Notes: generated by a model not told the origin, from the sequence alone. Numbered from the stretch's first letter, positions 35,401 through 43,690 are shown. The stretch: DNA of 64,000 nt from Burkholderia pyrrocinia (GCF_001028665.1 NZ_CP011505.1:930001-994000), one strand, 5' to 3'. Translations and numbers: made by a program.

Positions 35401-35527
35401 GCACCGTCCGGTTCGCATGGTCCGCGCGGATCTCCCCGGCGAATCCGGCGGCCCGCAGCGCGGCGAGAAAGTCACGGTACGCATTCGCGGGCGGGCTGGC
35501 GGGACGGGGCAACGAGGCGATCGACAT
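32480..35527 (-). CDS. YdiJ-type FAD-linked oxidoreductase with Fe-S and CCG domains
   Basis: The product (1015 residues from ATG 35527) has the length and layout of YdiJ, a D-2-hydroxyacid (D-2-hydroxyglutarate or D-lactate) dehydrogenase. An FAD-binding-4 domain lies at about residues 25-260 (ARGGGTGTNGQSL and STSNRATVGGMINTDASG), then an FAD-oxidase C domain. Next come ferredoxin-like cysteines (CNGNGACYNF and CLACKSCAGQCPVKVNVP, about 615-710), and last a glycolate-oxidase GlpC-like domain with ATGCCGMSGTYGHEARN. It is likely attached to the respiratory chain by electron carriers. The upstream in-frame start at 35593 is less likely than ATG 35527. A LysR gene is divergent with a symmetric operator between them. 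Confidence 0.92.
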   Translation of the reverse strand: MSIASLPRPASPPANAYRDFLAALRAAGFAGEIRADHANRTVQATDNSIYQRLPQAVICPAHADDVQLLARLLAEPAHRDVAVAARGGGTGTNGQSLTDGVVVDLSRNMNRILEIDVERRWVRVQAGVVKDQLNAALKPHGLFFAPELSTSNRATVGGMINTDASGQGSCTYGKTRDHVLELDFVLMGGERLHSDALDDEELERRCARQDRIGKVYRTARRISDDKAALIEAKFPKLNRCLTGYDLAHLRDPDGRFNLNSVLCGAEGSLGFVVEAKLNVLPIPKYSVLVNVRYAGFMDALRDARALLAHEPLSIETVDSKVLMLAMKDFVWSSVAEYFPQDDARPTLGINLIEFSGDDADDVDARVRSFVDHLRTDASVERLGHTLAAGDDAVKRVYAMRKRAVGLLGNVQGEARPQPFVEDTAVPPENLAAYIAEFRALLDGHGLQYGMFGHVDAGVLHVRPALDMKDPKQAALVRPVSDAVAELTQRHGGLLWGEHGKGVRSEYAPAFFGELYPSLQQLKAAFDPHNQFNPGKIATPPDHTMRLLKIDEVPTRGDHDRQIDERVWQSYGTAMHCNGNGACYNFDPDDAMCPSWKATRERVQSPKGRASLMREWLRLQGQAGVDVVAAARARQPFLRGLAARWRNSRAARNGEADFSHEVYDAMAGCLACKSCAGQCPVKVNVPEFRSRFLELYHQRYLRPVRDYLIGSLEFTMPWMARVPALYNGLMRAGWMRTLLERHVGMVDSPLLSRFDLAAVIREWRVKLADPQALAALSDAQRARSVVIVQDTFTRYFDTEQLATLIELAARTGFQVWLAPLAPNGKALHVQGFLRAFEKAAIRNAGQLAALARSGVALVGLDPAMTLTYRQEYRKVTGLTDVPKVALPQEWLLQALPEGGAGGVSGAYRLLPHCTEKTNAPDSGKQWEQVFARRGLRLQVQATGCCGMSGTYGHEARNQQTSKTIYSQSWAAHVDAPEDQGEALATGYSCRSQVKRMSSTQLRHPLQALLDHVRAAG

Positions 35528-35610
35528 GGGGCAAAAGCGCAGTGTGGGTGGAGCCGGCCGGTTCGCGCGCTTCGAAACATGATTTTTTGGCAAGTTTCCG
35601 CGCGACCGGG

Positions 35611-35631
35611 AATTCCAGTATCTTTGGAATT
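35611..35631. promoter_or_regulatory. Inverted repeat AATTCCA-N7-TGGAATT, likely LysR operator
   Basis: Perfect 7-bp arms (35611-35617 and 35625-35631) in the 153-bp gap between ydiJ and a divergent lysR gene. It is the strongest symmetric element there. Confidence 0.6.
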
Positions 35632-35680
35632 TCCGTGAGGAACAAACGAATTCTCACCCGGCGAATATTGCATAAAACTC

Positions 35681-36571
35681 ATGAATTACCGTCGCCTCAC
35701 CCCGTCCATGTCGCTGCTGCTCGTGTTCGAGGCCGCCGCGCGGCATGAAAGCTACACGCGCGCGGCCGAGGAGCTGTCGCTGAGCCAGAGCGCGATCAGC
35801 CGGCAAGTCCAGACGCTCGAGGATCAACTCGGCGTGCCGCTGTTCCGGCGCGAGGGCCGCTCCGTGAAGCTGACCGAGGTCGGGCGCCGCTACTTCGCCG
35901 AGCTGAGCGGCGCACTGGGGCGCATCCGCGGCGCGACGCTGCAAGCGATGTCCCATCAGGCGGGCGCCGGCACGCTGCGGCTCGCCACCTTGCCGACGTT
36001 CGGCTCGAAATGGCTGTTGCCGCACCTGCACGACTTCTACACCGCGCATCCGGGCGTGACCGTGCACCTCCATTCGCGGATCGGCGCCATCGATTTCCTC
36101 AACGACGACCTCGATGCGGCCATCACCGTCGGCACGGGCGACTGGCCGGGCCTGCACGCGCACCGGTTGTACAACGAGTTCCTGATCGCGATCGCGCCGC
36201 CGGACACCGGCAGCCGCCGCAAGGCCGACGCGCGTTCGCCGGCGTGGGCCGCGAAACAGACGCTGCTCGGCGTGACGAGCAACCAGCAGGCGTGGGCCGA
36301 GTGGTTTTCGCACTATCGGCTCGACCATCGGCAGATGCGCATCGGCCCGAGCTTCGAGCTGACGTCGCACCTGATCCAGGCCGTGCGGGCCGGGATGGGG
36401 ATCGGGCTGGTGCCGAAGGTGCTGGTGGAAGACGAGCTGGGCCGCAACGAACTCGTGTCGATCGGCGACGCGATCACCAGCCAGCGCAGCTACTACCTCG
36501 TCTATCCGCCGGGGAACGAGACGCTGCCGTCGCTCGTCGCGTTCCGCGAATGGCTGCTGAAGTCGTGCTGA
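35681..36571 (+). CDS. LysR-family regulator (GcvA-like)
   Basis: The 296-residue product has a GcvA/AmpR-type N-terminus (MNYRRLTPSMSLLLVFEAAARHESYTRAAEELSLSQSAISRQVQTLEDQLG in parts, residues 1-50) and effector domain motifs SKWLLPHLHDFYTAHPGVTVHLH. It is divergent from ydiJ and likely controls it in response to a 2-hydroxyacid; this is inference from position. The C-terminal part ends YYLVYPPGNETLPSLVAFREWLL, typical of the subgroup. Confidence 0.92.
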   Translation: MNYRRLTPSMSLLLVFEAAARHESYTRAAEELSLSQSAISRQVQTLEDQLGVPLFRREGRSVKLTEVGRRYFAELSGALGRIRGATLQAMSHQAGAGTLRLATLPTFGSKWLLPHLHDFYTAHPGVTVHLHSRIGAIDFLNDDLDAAITVGTGDWPGLHAHRLYNEFLIAIAPPDTGSRRKADARSPAWAAKQTLLGVTSNQQAWAEWFSHYRLDHRQMRIGPSFELTSHLIQAVRAGMGIGLVPKVLVEDELGRNELVSIGDAITSQRSYYLVYPPGNETLPSLVAFREWLLKSC

Positions 36572-36599
36572 AACACGGCCGCCGGCGGACTGCCCGCGT

Positions 36600-37451
36600 T
36601 CAGGTACGCCATTCGCCGAGAATCTGCTCGGCCAGGTAGTCGCACGGCGGGCGCGCGGACTGCGCGCTGCGCGCGAGCACGACCTCGAGTTCGCCCAGCG
36701 GCGGCAGCCCGTGGCTTTCCGACAGCTGCACGAGATGATCGGGAATGCAGCAGCGCGCCAGCGGCGCGACCGCGAGCCCGGCCTCCACCATGCTGAGGAG
36801 GCCGAGGTGGCTCGGACTCTCATAGGACATCCGGTACGGGATCTTCCGCCGGTTCAGCGCCTTGACCGCCTGATCGCGCGCCATGCTGCCGCCGTGCGTG
36901 AAAAAGGCCACCGGCAGCGGCCGCTCCTCCCATACGTTGCGTTTCGGCGACCCGGCCCACACGAGCGGTTCGAGCCGGATCAGCTCGCCGGTCACGCCCT
37001 TGATCCGCGTGAGGCACGCGAGGTCGACCGTGTTGTCCTTCAGCATCGGCACGAGCGCGCTGCTCGGCTGGCCGATCACGCGCACTTCCACACGCGGATG
37101 CATCGCGGCGAACTTGCCGAGCACCTGCGGCAGCAGCGACGAAATGTAGTCGTCGGGCACGCCGATTGTCACGCGGCCGCGAATCTCCGGGCGCACGACC
37201 GACGCCCAGGCCTCGTCGCGCATCGCCAGCATCCGGCGGCCGTATTCCGCAAGCATCGTGCCTTCGCCGGTCGGCGTCACGTTGCGCGTGTCGCGGATGA
37301 AGAGCGGCTTGCCGAGCGCATCTTCGAGCGCCTTGATCTGCATGCTCACCGCCGACGGCGACCGGTGCACGGCCTGCGCGCCCTGAGCGAACGATCCGGA
37401 TTCGGCGACGGCCACCACCATCGCGAGCACATCGAGGTCGAGCTTTTTCAT
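36600..37451 (-). CDS. LysR-family transcriptional regulator
   Basis: The 283-residue product has the winged helix LDVLAMVVAVAESGSFAQGAQAVHRSPSAVSMQIKALEDALG (in parts, residues 7-48) and a typical effector domain. It is divergent from a LysE-family exporter gene, and a perfect 7-bp-arm inverted repeat lies in the 110-bp gap. Pairing of a LysR regulator with a LysE exporter suggests that the regulator senses an amino acid and induces its export, as LysG does for LysE; the identity of the amino acid is unknown. Confidence 0.92.
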   Translation of the reverse strand: MKKLDLDVLAMVVAVAESGSFAQGAQAVHRSPSAVSMQIKALEDALGKPLFIRDTRNVTPTGEGTMLAEYGRRMLAMRDEAWASVVRPEIRGRVTIGVPDDYISSLLPQVLGKFAAMHPRVEVRVIGQPSSALVPMLKDNTVDLACLTRIKGVTGELIRLEPLVWAGSPKRNVWEERPLPVAFFTHGGSMARDQAVKALNRRKIPYRMSYESPSHLGLLSMVEAGLAVAPLARCCIPDHLVQLSESHGLPPLGELEVVLARSAQSARPPCDYLAEQILGEWRT

Positions 37452-37462
37452 CGTATTCAGAA

Positions 37463-37485
37463 AAACTGATCAATCGATTCAGTTT
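37463..37485. promoter_or_regulatory. Inverted repeat AAACTGA-N9-TCAGTTT, likely LysR operator
   Basis: Perfect 7-bp arms at 37463-37469 and 37479-37485, just upstream of the lysR start codon and about 77 bp from the lysE-like start. Confidence 0.65.
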
Positions 37486-37561
37486 ATCCCGTTTTACTGT
37501 TCGCCTCCACGATCGGACAATGATTCCCGTCAGCACTCACTCGTTGCAGGAATCGTCAGAC

Positions 37562-38209
37562 ATGCATACGTCCGGATCGCTCTACGGGTTTCTCGTCATC
37601 GGCGGCATGCTCGCGGTCACGCCCGGGCCGAACATGGTCTACGTGATGTCGCGCTCGATCGCGCAGGGCCGCACGGCGGGGCTCATTTCACTCGGTGGCG
37701 TGATGATCGGGTACCTGTTCTACATGTTCGGCGCGGCGTTCGGCATCACCACGCTGTTCATGAGCGTGCCCTATGCGGGCAGCGGGCTGGCCATGGTCGG
37801 TGCGGCGTACCTGTTGTATCTGGCATGGCAGGCCGTCAGGCCCGGCGGCCGCTCGCCGTTCGAGGTGCGGGCGTTGCCCAGCGAGCGGCCGCTGCGGCTG
37901 CTCGCGATGGGCGCGACGACCAGCGTGCTGAACCCGAAGCTCGCGATGCTGTTCATTTCGTTGCTGCCGCAGTTCATCGACTACCGGAACGGCAGCGTGC
38001 TGGGCCAGTCGCTGTTTCTCGGTTCGCTGCTGATCGCCGCATTCGCCTGCGCGAACGGGACGGTGGCGATCTGTTCCAGCAGCATCGCGAAGTTCCTGCA
38101 CGGGCGCCCGACGCTGCTGCTCGCCCAGCGCTGGGCGATGGGGCTCATCCTCGGCGGTCTCGGCGTGCAGATGGTGGTCGATGCGTCGAGGATGGCAGGT
38201 GTGGCGTGA
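37562..38209 (+). CDS. LysE-family amino-acid exporter
   Basis: The 215-residue product has six hydrophobic segments and the LysE/RhtB hallmark GGMLAVTPGPNMVYVMSRSIAQGRTAGL (in parts, about residues 14-41). A conserved NPKLAMLF motif lies at about residues 126-133. It probably exports an amino acid or similar metabolite. ATG 37562 is taken because the first helix begins right after it; the longer in-frame start at 37520 adds 14 residues through a likely leader. It is controlled with the divergent LysR gene. Confidence 0.92.
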   Translation: MHTSGSLYGFLVIGGMLAVTPGPNMVYVMSRSIAQGRTAGLISLGGVMIGYLFYMFGAAFGITTLFMSVPYAGSGLAMVGAAYLLYLAWQAVRPGGRSPFEVRALPSERPLRLLAMGATTSVLNPKLAMLFISLLPQFIDYRNGSVLGQSLFLGSLLIAAFACANGTVAICSSSIAKFLHGRPTLLLAQRWAMGLILGGLGVQMVVDASRMAGVA

Positions 38210-38239
38210 TCCGCGAATCATACGGTCGGGCGAATGCGT

Positions 38240-39577
38240 TCAGCGCAGTGACCGGAAGCTCGCACGCAGTTCTTCCGACAGCGCATTCGGCTGCTCCCAG
38301 GCTGCGAAATGCCCGCCACTGGGCAACCGGTTGTAGTGAATCAGTTTCGGATATGCGGCCTGCGCCCAACGCTTCGGCGCGGCGTAAATTTCATCCGGAA
38401 ACACGCTCACGGCCACCGGAATGGTCACATGCTTCGGCGCAAAGAATTCGAGCTTGCTCTCCCAGTACAGGCGCGCCGACGAGACGCCCGTGCGGGTCAG
38501 CCAGTAGAGCGTGACGTTGTCGAGCACGTCGTCGCGCGTCAGTCCCTCGGTATGGCCATCGAAAACGCGTGCGATGAGCGCGAGGCCGCTCGCGTCGTGG
38601 TCAAGCATCCATGCGGCGAGTCCGACCGGTGAATCCTCGATGCCGTACAGCGTCTGCGGGCGGTTCGCCATTTCCTGCGCATAACCGAGGCCGTGCCTGT
38701 AGAAACGATCGAGCTGCTCGTACGCGTGCCGTTCGTCCGGCGGCAAACCGGCGGGCGCGGGCTCACCGGACTTGAGTGCCTTCGCGATATCGTCCGGCAC
38801 CGTGGCCGGCATGTTCGTGTGAATCGCGACGAGCTCCGGCGGCGCGATCAGCGCCATCTGCTCGGTCACGGCATTACCCCAGTCGCCACCCTGCGCCACG
38901 TAACGCCGGTATCCGAGGCGTTTCATCAGGACGATCCACGCACGCGCAATGCGCACGGGATCCCAGCCGGTCGCAGCGGGCTTGCCCGAGAACCCGTAGC
39001 CCGGCAACGATGGAATCACCACGTCGAACGCGTCCGATGCCGTGCCGCCATGGGCCGTCGGATCGGTCAGCGGCCCGATGATCTTCAGTTGCTCGATGAT
39101 CGAGCCGGGCCATCCGTGCGTGACGATGACGGGCAACGCATCCGGATGTTTCGAGCGAACGTGGATGAAATGAATGTCGAGCCCGTCGATCCGGGTGACG
39201 AACTGCGGAAGTGCGTTCAGCGTCGCTTCGACCTTGCGCCAGTCGTAGTCGGTCGCCCAATAGCGCGCGAGTTTCTGCATCGTCTCGAGAGGCACGCCCT
39301 GTGATGCGTCGGCGACCGCTTCCCGTTCGGGCCAGCGCGTTGCGTTGATCCGCCGCCGCAGCTCGGCAAGTTGCACGTCCGGCGCATGCACCCGCAGCGG
39401 GCGCACGGCGGACGCGTCGCCGCCGGCCGGTCGGGCAACGCCCACGACGGCCCTGCTCGTTTCGGTTTCGGTTTCGGCAAACGTGAGGCGGCTCAATGAA
39501 CCTGCCACCGCGGCGGTCGCGGCTACGCCCATGAAATGACGCCGCGACGGCGTCCGCAAAGAAGTATCAGTCGACAT
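38240..39577 (-). CDS. Tat-exported epoxide hydrolase
   Basis: The product (445 residues from ATG 39577) carries a twin-arginine signal (SRRHFMGVAATAAVAGS). The mature part begins with the EHN domain (VHAPDVQLAELRRRINATRW) and has the alpha/beta-hydrolase motifs VTHGWPGSIIEQ (oxyanion loop), GYGFSGKP and the nucleophile GGDWGN (Asp about residue 232), with a late acid and SGGHFAAWEQP (His). This is the juvenile-hormone/microsomal epoxide hydrolase family. Export is unusual for the soluble family members but common in this subgroup. It faces no obvious partner; a TauE-like exporter is 96 bp upstream on the same strand. Confidence 0.9.
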   Translation of the reverse strand: MSTDTSLRTPSRRHFMGVAATAAVAGSLSRLTFAETETETSRAVVGVARPAGGDASAVRPLRVHAPDVQLAELRRRINATRWPEREAVADASQGVPLETMQKLARYWATDYDWRKVEATLNALPQFVTRIDGLDIHFIHVRSKHPDALPVIVTHGWPGSIIEQLKIIGPLTDPTAHGGTASDAFDVVIPSLPGYGFSGKPAATGWDPVRIARAWIVLMKRLGYRRYVAQGGDWGNAVTEQMALIAPPELVAIHTNMPATVPDDIAKALKSGEPAPAGLPPDERHAYEQLDRFYRHGLGYAQEMANRPQTLYGIEDSPVGLAAWMLDHDASGLALIARVFDGHTEGLTRDDVLDNVTLYWLTRTGVSSARLYWESKLEFFAPKHVTIPVAVSVFPDEIYAAPKRWAQAAYPKLIHYNRLPSGGHFAAWEQPNALSEELRASFRSLR

Positions 39578-39673
39578 ACACGCTCCTGTTGGTCGGACGA
39601 ACGACATCTGCACTACTGATTACCTGTCATTCGCAAGAACTTCGCACCGGGAACGGGCGCCAGTGCGCCCGCT

Positions 39674-40459
39674 TCACGCGAGATAGCCGGAAACGCCGTC
39701 CCAGAAGAGTTTCAGCGCGGTCACCGCCAGCAATCCGTAGCAGATCCGATAGATCAGGCGCTGGTCCAGCCTGCCGTGCAGCCGCCAGCCCAATACCACG
39801 CCGGCCGGAACGGCGAGCAGGCAGACCGCCATCAATGCCCAGACGTTCATGGTCGGCCGCACGATCAGCATCCACGGCACCGCCTTGAGCGCGTTGCCCA
39901 CGGTAAAGAAAAGACTCGTCGTTCCCGCGTACATCTCCTTGCTGAGACCAAGCGGCAGCAGGTACATCGCGAGCGGCGGCCCGCCAGAATGCGCGACCAT
40001 CGTCGTAACGCCCGACGCGAGACCGGCGGTCACGGCCTTCGGTCGCGAACGCGGACGGACCGTCAGCTGCGCGCCGCCGGCCACCCACAGGCCGACGAAT
40101 ATCAGCGTGACCGCCGCCATCAGGAGTTCGATGGCCCGATGGTCGAGAAACCGAAATGCCAGATAGCCGCATCCGATACCCATCACCAGCCCGGGCAGCA
40201 GCAGAAAGAGATCCGGCTTCGACCACGTCGAAGGCTTCCAGTACCGCAGCGCGAACAGATCCATCGCGATGAACAGCGGAGCGAGCAGACCGCCGGCGGT
40301 CACCGGGTCCATCACGAGCGACAGCAGCGGTATGCCGATGATCGCGAATCCACCGCCGAACGCGCCGCGCATGAACGCGATCACGAACACGCCCGCGAAC
40401 GCGATCAGGATGGTGGTCAGCGTCAGTTGCAGCCCCACCGCGACCGGTGCGGCCGTCAT
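39674..40459 (-). CDS. TauE/SafE family membrane exporter
   Basis: The 261-residue product has eight or so hydrophobic segments in two repeats, the first with RGAFGGGFAIIGIPLLSLVMDP and the second with TTMVAHSGGPPLAMYLLPLGL, the TauE/SafE signature. Members transport sulfite, sulfoacetate or organic anions. ATG 40459 gives a normal length; an upstream TTG at 40576 would add 39 residues. It is divergent from a MocR-type regulator. In other bacteria the MocR protein TauR controls taurine genes that can include TauE, so a sulfonate role is possible, but no taurine catabolic gene is present here. Confidence 0.88.
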   Translation of the reverse strand: MTAAPVAVGLQLTLTTILIAFAGVFVIAFMRGAFGGGFAIIGIPLLSLVMDPVTAGGLLAPLFIAMDLFALRYWKPSTWSKPDLFLLLPGLVMGIGCGYLAFRFLDHRAIELLMAAVTLIFVGLWVAGGAQLTVRPRSRPKAVTAGLASGVTTMVAHSGGPPLAMYLLPLGLSKEMYAGTTSLFFTVGNALKAVPWMLIVRPTMNVWALMAVCLLAVPAGVVLGWRLHGRLDQRLIYRICYGLLAVTALKLFWDGVSGYLA

Positions 40460-40650
40460 GGCCGACTCGCCGACACGGAACGCCACACGGCGGGCTGCCG
40501 CGAGCCGGCTCGAAGCTGCGGCGCCGCCATGCGAGCGATCAGGGTTGAACGCGTTCCATGCATACTGCCTCTCCAATGGGTATGCCGGGGCGATGCAGTG
40601 CGCCGGTCAGGTGCACTGCCTGCAGCCCGAGTCGTACAAGCGTTGCAGCC

Positions 40651-40749
40651 CCGGTACAATCGACTCGACGAAATCAGAATGCACCGCCTCATATCTCAGT
40701 GCAATGAAAACATTGACCTCGGTGCAATAATCATTGTTATCGGTGCAAT
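40651..40749. promoter_or_regulatory. Phased direct repeats, likely MocR binding sites
   Basis: TCRGTGCAAT occurs at 40696-40705, 40719-40728 and 40740-40749 on the same strand, 23 and 21 bp apart. A weaker copy, CCGGTACAAT, is at 40651-40660, 45 bp before the first. The last copy ends 2 bp before the mocR ATG. A TTGACC (40713-40718) and TGTTAT (40735-40740) pair with a 16-bp spacer lies within the array. Confidence 0.65.
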
Positions 40750-40751
40750 CC

Positions 40752-42095
40752 ATGTCCAAATCCGAGTACCTGCAACTGGCCGACGCGATTGCCACGCAAA
40801 TCGCCGACGGCACACTGGCGCCCGGCGATCGCCTGCCTCCCCAGCGTCTTTTCGCCGACCAGCATGCAATCGCCGCATCGACGGCGGGCCGGGTCTACAC
40901 GGAGCTGTTGCGACGCGGGCTGGTGGTAGGTGAAGTCGGCCGCGGCACCTTCGTGTCGGGCGAGACGCGGCGCGGGGCGGCGGCGCCCGGGGAGCCGCGT
41001 GGCGTACGGATCGATCTCGAGTTCAACTATCCGAGCGTCCCCGATCAAACGGCGTTGATTGCACGAAGCCTGAGCGGATTGCACCGACCGGCGGAACTCG
41101 ATGCCGCGCTGCGCGAGGCCACCAGTATCGGCACCGCGGCCATCAGAAGCGTAGCTGCCGCCTATCTGTCGCAACCGGCATGGTCGCCGTCGCCGGATCA
41201 GCTCGTGTTTACCGGCAACGGGCGGCAAAGCATTGCCGCAGCCGTGGCCGCGGTCGTTCCGACAGGCGGGCGCTGCGGCGTGGAAGCGCTGACCTACCCG
41301 TTCATCAAGGGCATCGCCGCCAAACTGGGCATCTCGCTGGTACCGCTGGCGATGGACGACGACGGCGTGCGTCCCGACGCAGTGCAAAAGGCGCACCGTG
41401 AAGCCAGGCTGTCGGCAATCTATATCCAGCCGGCCATCCAGAACCCGCTGGGCATGACGATGAGCACCGCGCGTCGCGCCGAACTGTTACGCGTGGTCGA
41501 AAAGCTCGACATTCCCGTCATCGAGGACAACGTGTACGGCTTCCTCGGCGACGAACCGCCACTGGCCGCGCTCGCTCCGGACGCCTGCATCGTGATTGAC
41601 AGCCTGTCCAAGAAGGTCACGCCCGGCATGACCCTGGGATTCATCGTGCCGCCGCCGCGGCTACGCGAAAGCGTCATGGCATCGGTACGCTCGGGCGGGT
41701 GGACCGCCTCGGGATTCGCATTCGCGGCCGCGCAGCGGTTGATGCGCGACGGCACCGTGGCCGAGCTCGCGCAACTCAAGCGCATCGATGCGAGCGAGCG
41801 CCAGGCGCTGGCAATCGATCGTCTCGCGGGTTTCGATATCCGGACCAACGGCAAGTGCTACCACCTGTGGCTGACCTTGCCGGCGCACTGGCGCTCACAG
41901 GCGTTGGTCGCGGCCGCGGCCAGGCGCGACATCGGGCTGACGCCGTCGACCACGTTTGCCGTCTCGTCCGGCCATGCACCGAACGCGGTAAGGCTCGCAC
42001 TAGCCGCGCCGACCATGGACCAGCTCGACGCCGGGCTGCGGACACTGACCGCGATACTGAACGGCCGCGAAGAAGATTTCGACTTGACCGAATAA
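40752..42095 (+). CDS. MocR-type GntR/aminotransferase-like regulator
   Basis: The 447-residue product has a GntR winged helix (about residues 3-70: QLADAIATQIADGTLAPGDRLPPQRLFADQHAI) fused to a fold-type I aminotransferase domain. The PLP lysine is in DSLSKKVTPGMTLGFIV. It therefore probably senses a PLP-reactive amine. ATG 40752 is preferred over TTG 40734, as the HTH begins right after it. No ribosome binding site is visible before ATG 40752, where the repeat array lies. The divergent gene encodes a TauE/SafE exporter, its likely target. Confidence 0.93.
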   Translation: MSKSEYLQLADAIATQIADGTLAPGDRLPPQRLFADQHAIAASTAGRVYTELLRRGLVVGEVGRGTFVSGETRRGAAAPGEPRGVRIDLEFNYPSVPDQTALIARSLSGLHRPAELDAALREATSIGTAAIRSVAAAYLSQPAWSPSPDQLVFTGNGRQSIAAAVAAVVPTGGRCGVEALTYPFIKGIAAKLGISLVPLAMDDDGVRPDAVQKAHREARLSAIYIQPAIQNPLGMTMSTARRAELLRVVEKLDIPVIEDNVYGFLGDEPPLAALAPDACIVIDSLSKKVTPGMTLGFIVPPPRLRESVMASVRSGGWTASGFAFAAAQRLMRDGTVAELAQLKRIDASERQALAIDRLAGFDIRTNGKCYHLWLTLPAHWRSQALVAAAARRDIGLTPSTTFAVSSGHAPNAVRLALAAPTMDQLDAGLRTLTAILNGREEDFDLTE

Positions 42096-42141
42096 GCACC
42101 GTCCAGCCGACCGGCGCGCCGAAGTCCGACGGCGCGCCCCG

Positions 42142-43590
42142 TCACTTCGTCAGCAACTCGGCCTCCAGCTCGCGCAACCGCTCCGGAAACCGGACGCGCA
42201 GCACCAGGAACCACCCGAGCCCGATCGTCAGCAGCGCGACGAACACATAAGGCAGCCACGCATACACGCCCTCCGGCACCGGATACACGCTGCCGGCCAG
42301 CGGAATCGCGAGCAGCACGACCGCAATGACGCTGATCGCCACATGCCGCGCGCGAAGCCGGCGCTGGCGGCGCAGATAGAGCGGCGCGCCGATCGCCACC
42401 AGCACGTATGTAAGCAGCCAGCCATACGTGGCAATCGAGCTGAGATAGCCATACGAATCGAGTAGCGCAGTGCCGCGCGCGGTGAATACCAGCGCGGTGA
42501 CCAGCGCCAGCACCGCGATCAGCGCCACCGCGACGTGCGGCGTCGCATTGCGCTCGTGTGCGTGGCCCGTCGACGCATGCAGCACGCCCTGCCGCCCGAA
42601 CGTATAGACGATCCGCGCCGCCGCATTGATCGACGAGAAGAACGCCGCGAAGAAGCTCAACGCCACGCCTGCGTCGATCAGCACGCCGACCCAGCCGGCG
42701 CCGAGCCGATGCGCGAGCACCGCGAGCGGGCCGTCGACCCGGTCGAGCGGCGGCGTCTGCCCGTGGAACGCGCTCACCATCCCGTACGCGCCGATCACGA
42801 ACAGGATCGCCGGCCCGACGACGCTGATCAGCACCGCGCGCGGAATCGCGCGGAACGGGTCGCGCGCTTCCGCGCCGAGCACGGTTGCACTCTCGAACCC
42901 CGTGAAGCTGAAGAACGCGAGCACCATTCCGAGCTGCAGCTGGGTCGGCTTCACGCCTTCGAGCGTCAGTTGCGCGCGATCGACCGGATGCCCGCCGAAC
43001 GCGATCGTCCCGATCACGACGACGGCGATCAGCAGCAGCGTCGCGAGTTCGACGAACAGCGTGAAACGCGTGGACAGCCGGATGTCGCGAAACGCGATGT
43101 ACCACGCGGCGAACGCGGTGACGACCGTGAGCCCGAGCACGGCGCCGAGCGGCGTCGCGCCGCCGAGCAGCCCGGTCTCGCGGCCCAGCACGAGAAACGT
43201 GTTGATCGTCCCCTGCAGGATGCCCGCGGCGGCCACCGCATAGGCAATCAGCAGCGACCAGCCGCAGATCGCGCCCCAGACCGGCCCGATGCCGGCCGAC
43301 ACGTATGCATACAGCGCCCCCGGCGACGCCGAATCGCGCGCGAACACCGAGATGCTCCACGACGCAAACAGCAGCGCGACGATCGCGAACAGGTACGCGA
43401 GCCACGTGCCGTTGCCGGCCGTCGCGAACACGGCGGGGATCAGCACGCCGATCCCGCCGGACACGCCGACGAGGCCGATCGACTGCGCAATCAGTTCGGG
43501 CAGGCTCAGGTAGTTGCGCCGCAGGCCGCCCGCCGGCGGTGCGGCATGCTGCGCGGGCAGTGCCTGCGCGGGGCTTGCTGGATGACTCAT
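42142..43590 (-). CDS. APC-family amino acid permease
   Basis: The 482-residue product has 12 hydrophobic segments and the APC/AAT features LSLPELIAQSIGLVGVSGGIGVLIP (about residues 28-52) and FFSFTGFESATVLGAEARDPFRAIPRAV. It probably imports an amino acid or amine. It lies 100 bp after sfnB on the same strand and may be the last gene of the sulfur operon, in which case it could bring in a sulfur-containing amino acid. The gap includes a GTG-rich low-complexity stretch but no terminator. Confidence 0.88.
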   Translation of the reverse strand: MSHPASPAQALPAQHAAPPAGGLRRNYLSLPELIAQSIGLVGVSGGIGVLIPAVFATAGNGTWLAYLFAIVALLFASWSISVFARDSASPGALYAYVSAGIGPVWGAICGWSLLIAYAVAAAGILQGTINTFLVLGRETGLLGGATPLGAVLGLTVVTAFAAWYIAFRDIRLSTRFTLFVELATLLLIAVVVIGTIAFGGHPVDRAQLTLEGVKPTQLQLGMVLAFFSFTGFESATVLGAEARDPFRAIPRAVLISVVGPAILFVIGAYGMVSAFHGQTPPLDRVDGPLAVLAHRLGAGWVGVLIDAGVALSFFAAFFSSINAAARIVYTFGRQGVLHASTGHAHERNATPHVAVALIAVLALVTALVFTARGTALLDSYGYLSSIATYGWLLTYVLVAIGAPLYLRRQRRLRARHVAISVIAVVLLAIPLAGSVYPVPEGVYAWLPYVFVALLTIGLGWFLVLRVRFPERLRELEAELLTK

Positions 43591-43690
43591 CGATTGACCT
43601 CGTCAGGAATGAAGCGGCGCCGCGTGCGTGCCGTCCGCGGCGGTGGTGGTGGTGATGGTGTGGGTGGTGACGGCGGCCGGCGCGAGCCGG

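Noticed and set aside
32594..35638. A 1014-residue open frame on the plus strand opposite ydiJ
   Set aside because: Arg/His/Ala-rich composition, no ribosome binding site and no motifs. It mirrors the high-GC codon pattern of ydiJ on the other strand.
43640..43675. GTG-rich low-complexity stretch before the APC permease
   Set aside because: Irregular GGTGGTGGTG-type run without a fixed unit. It is not a promoter or a regular repeat.
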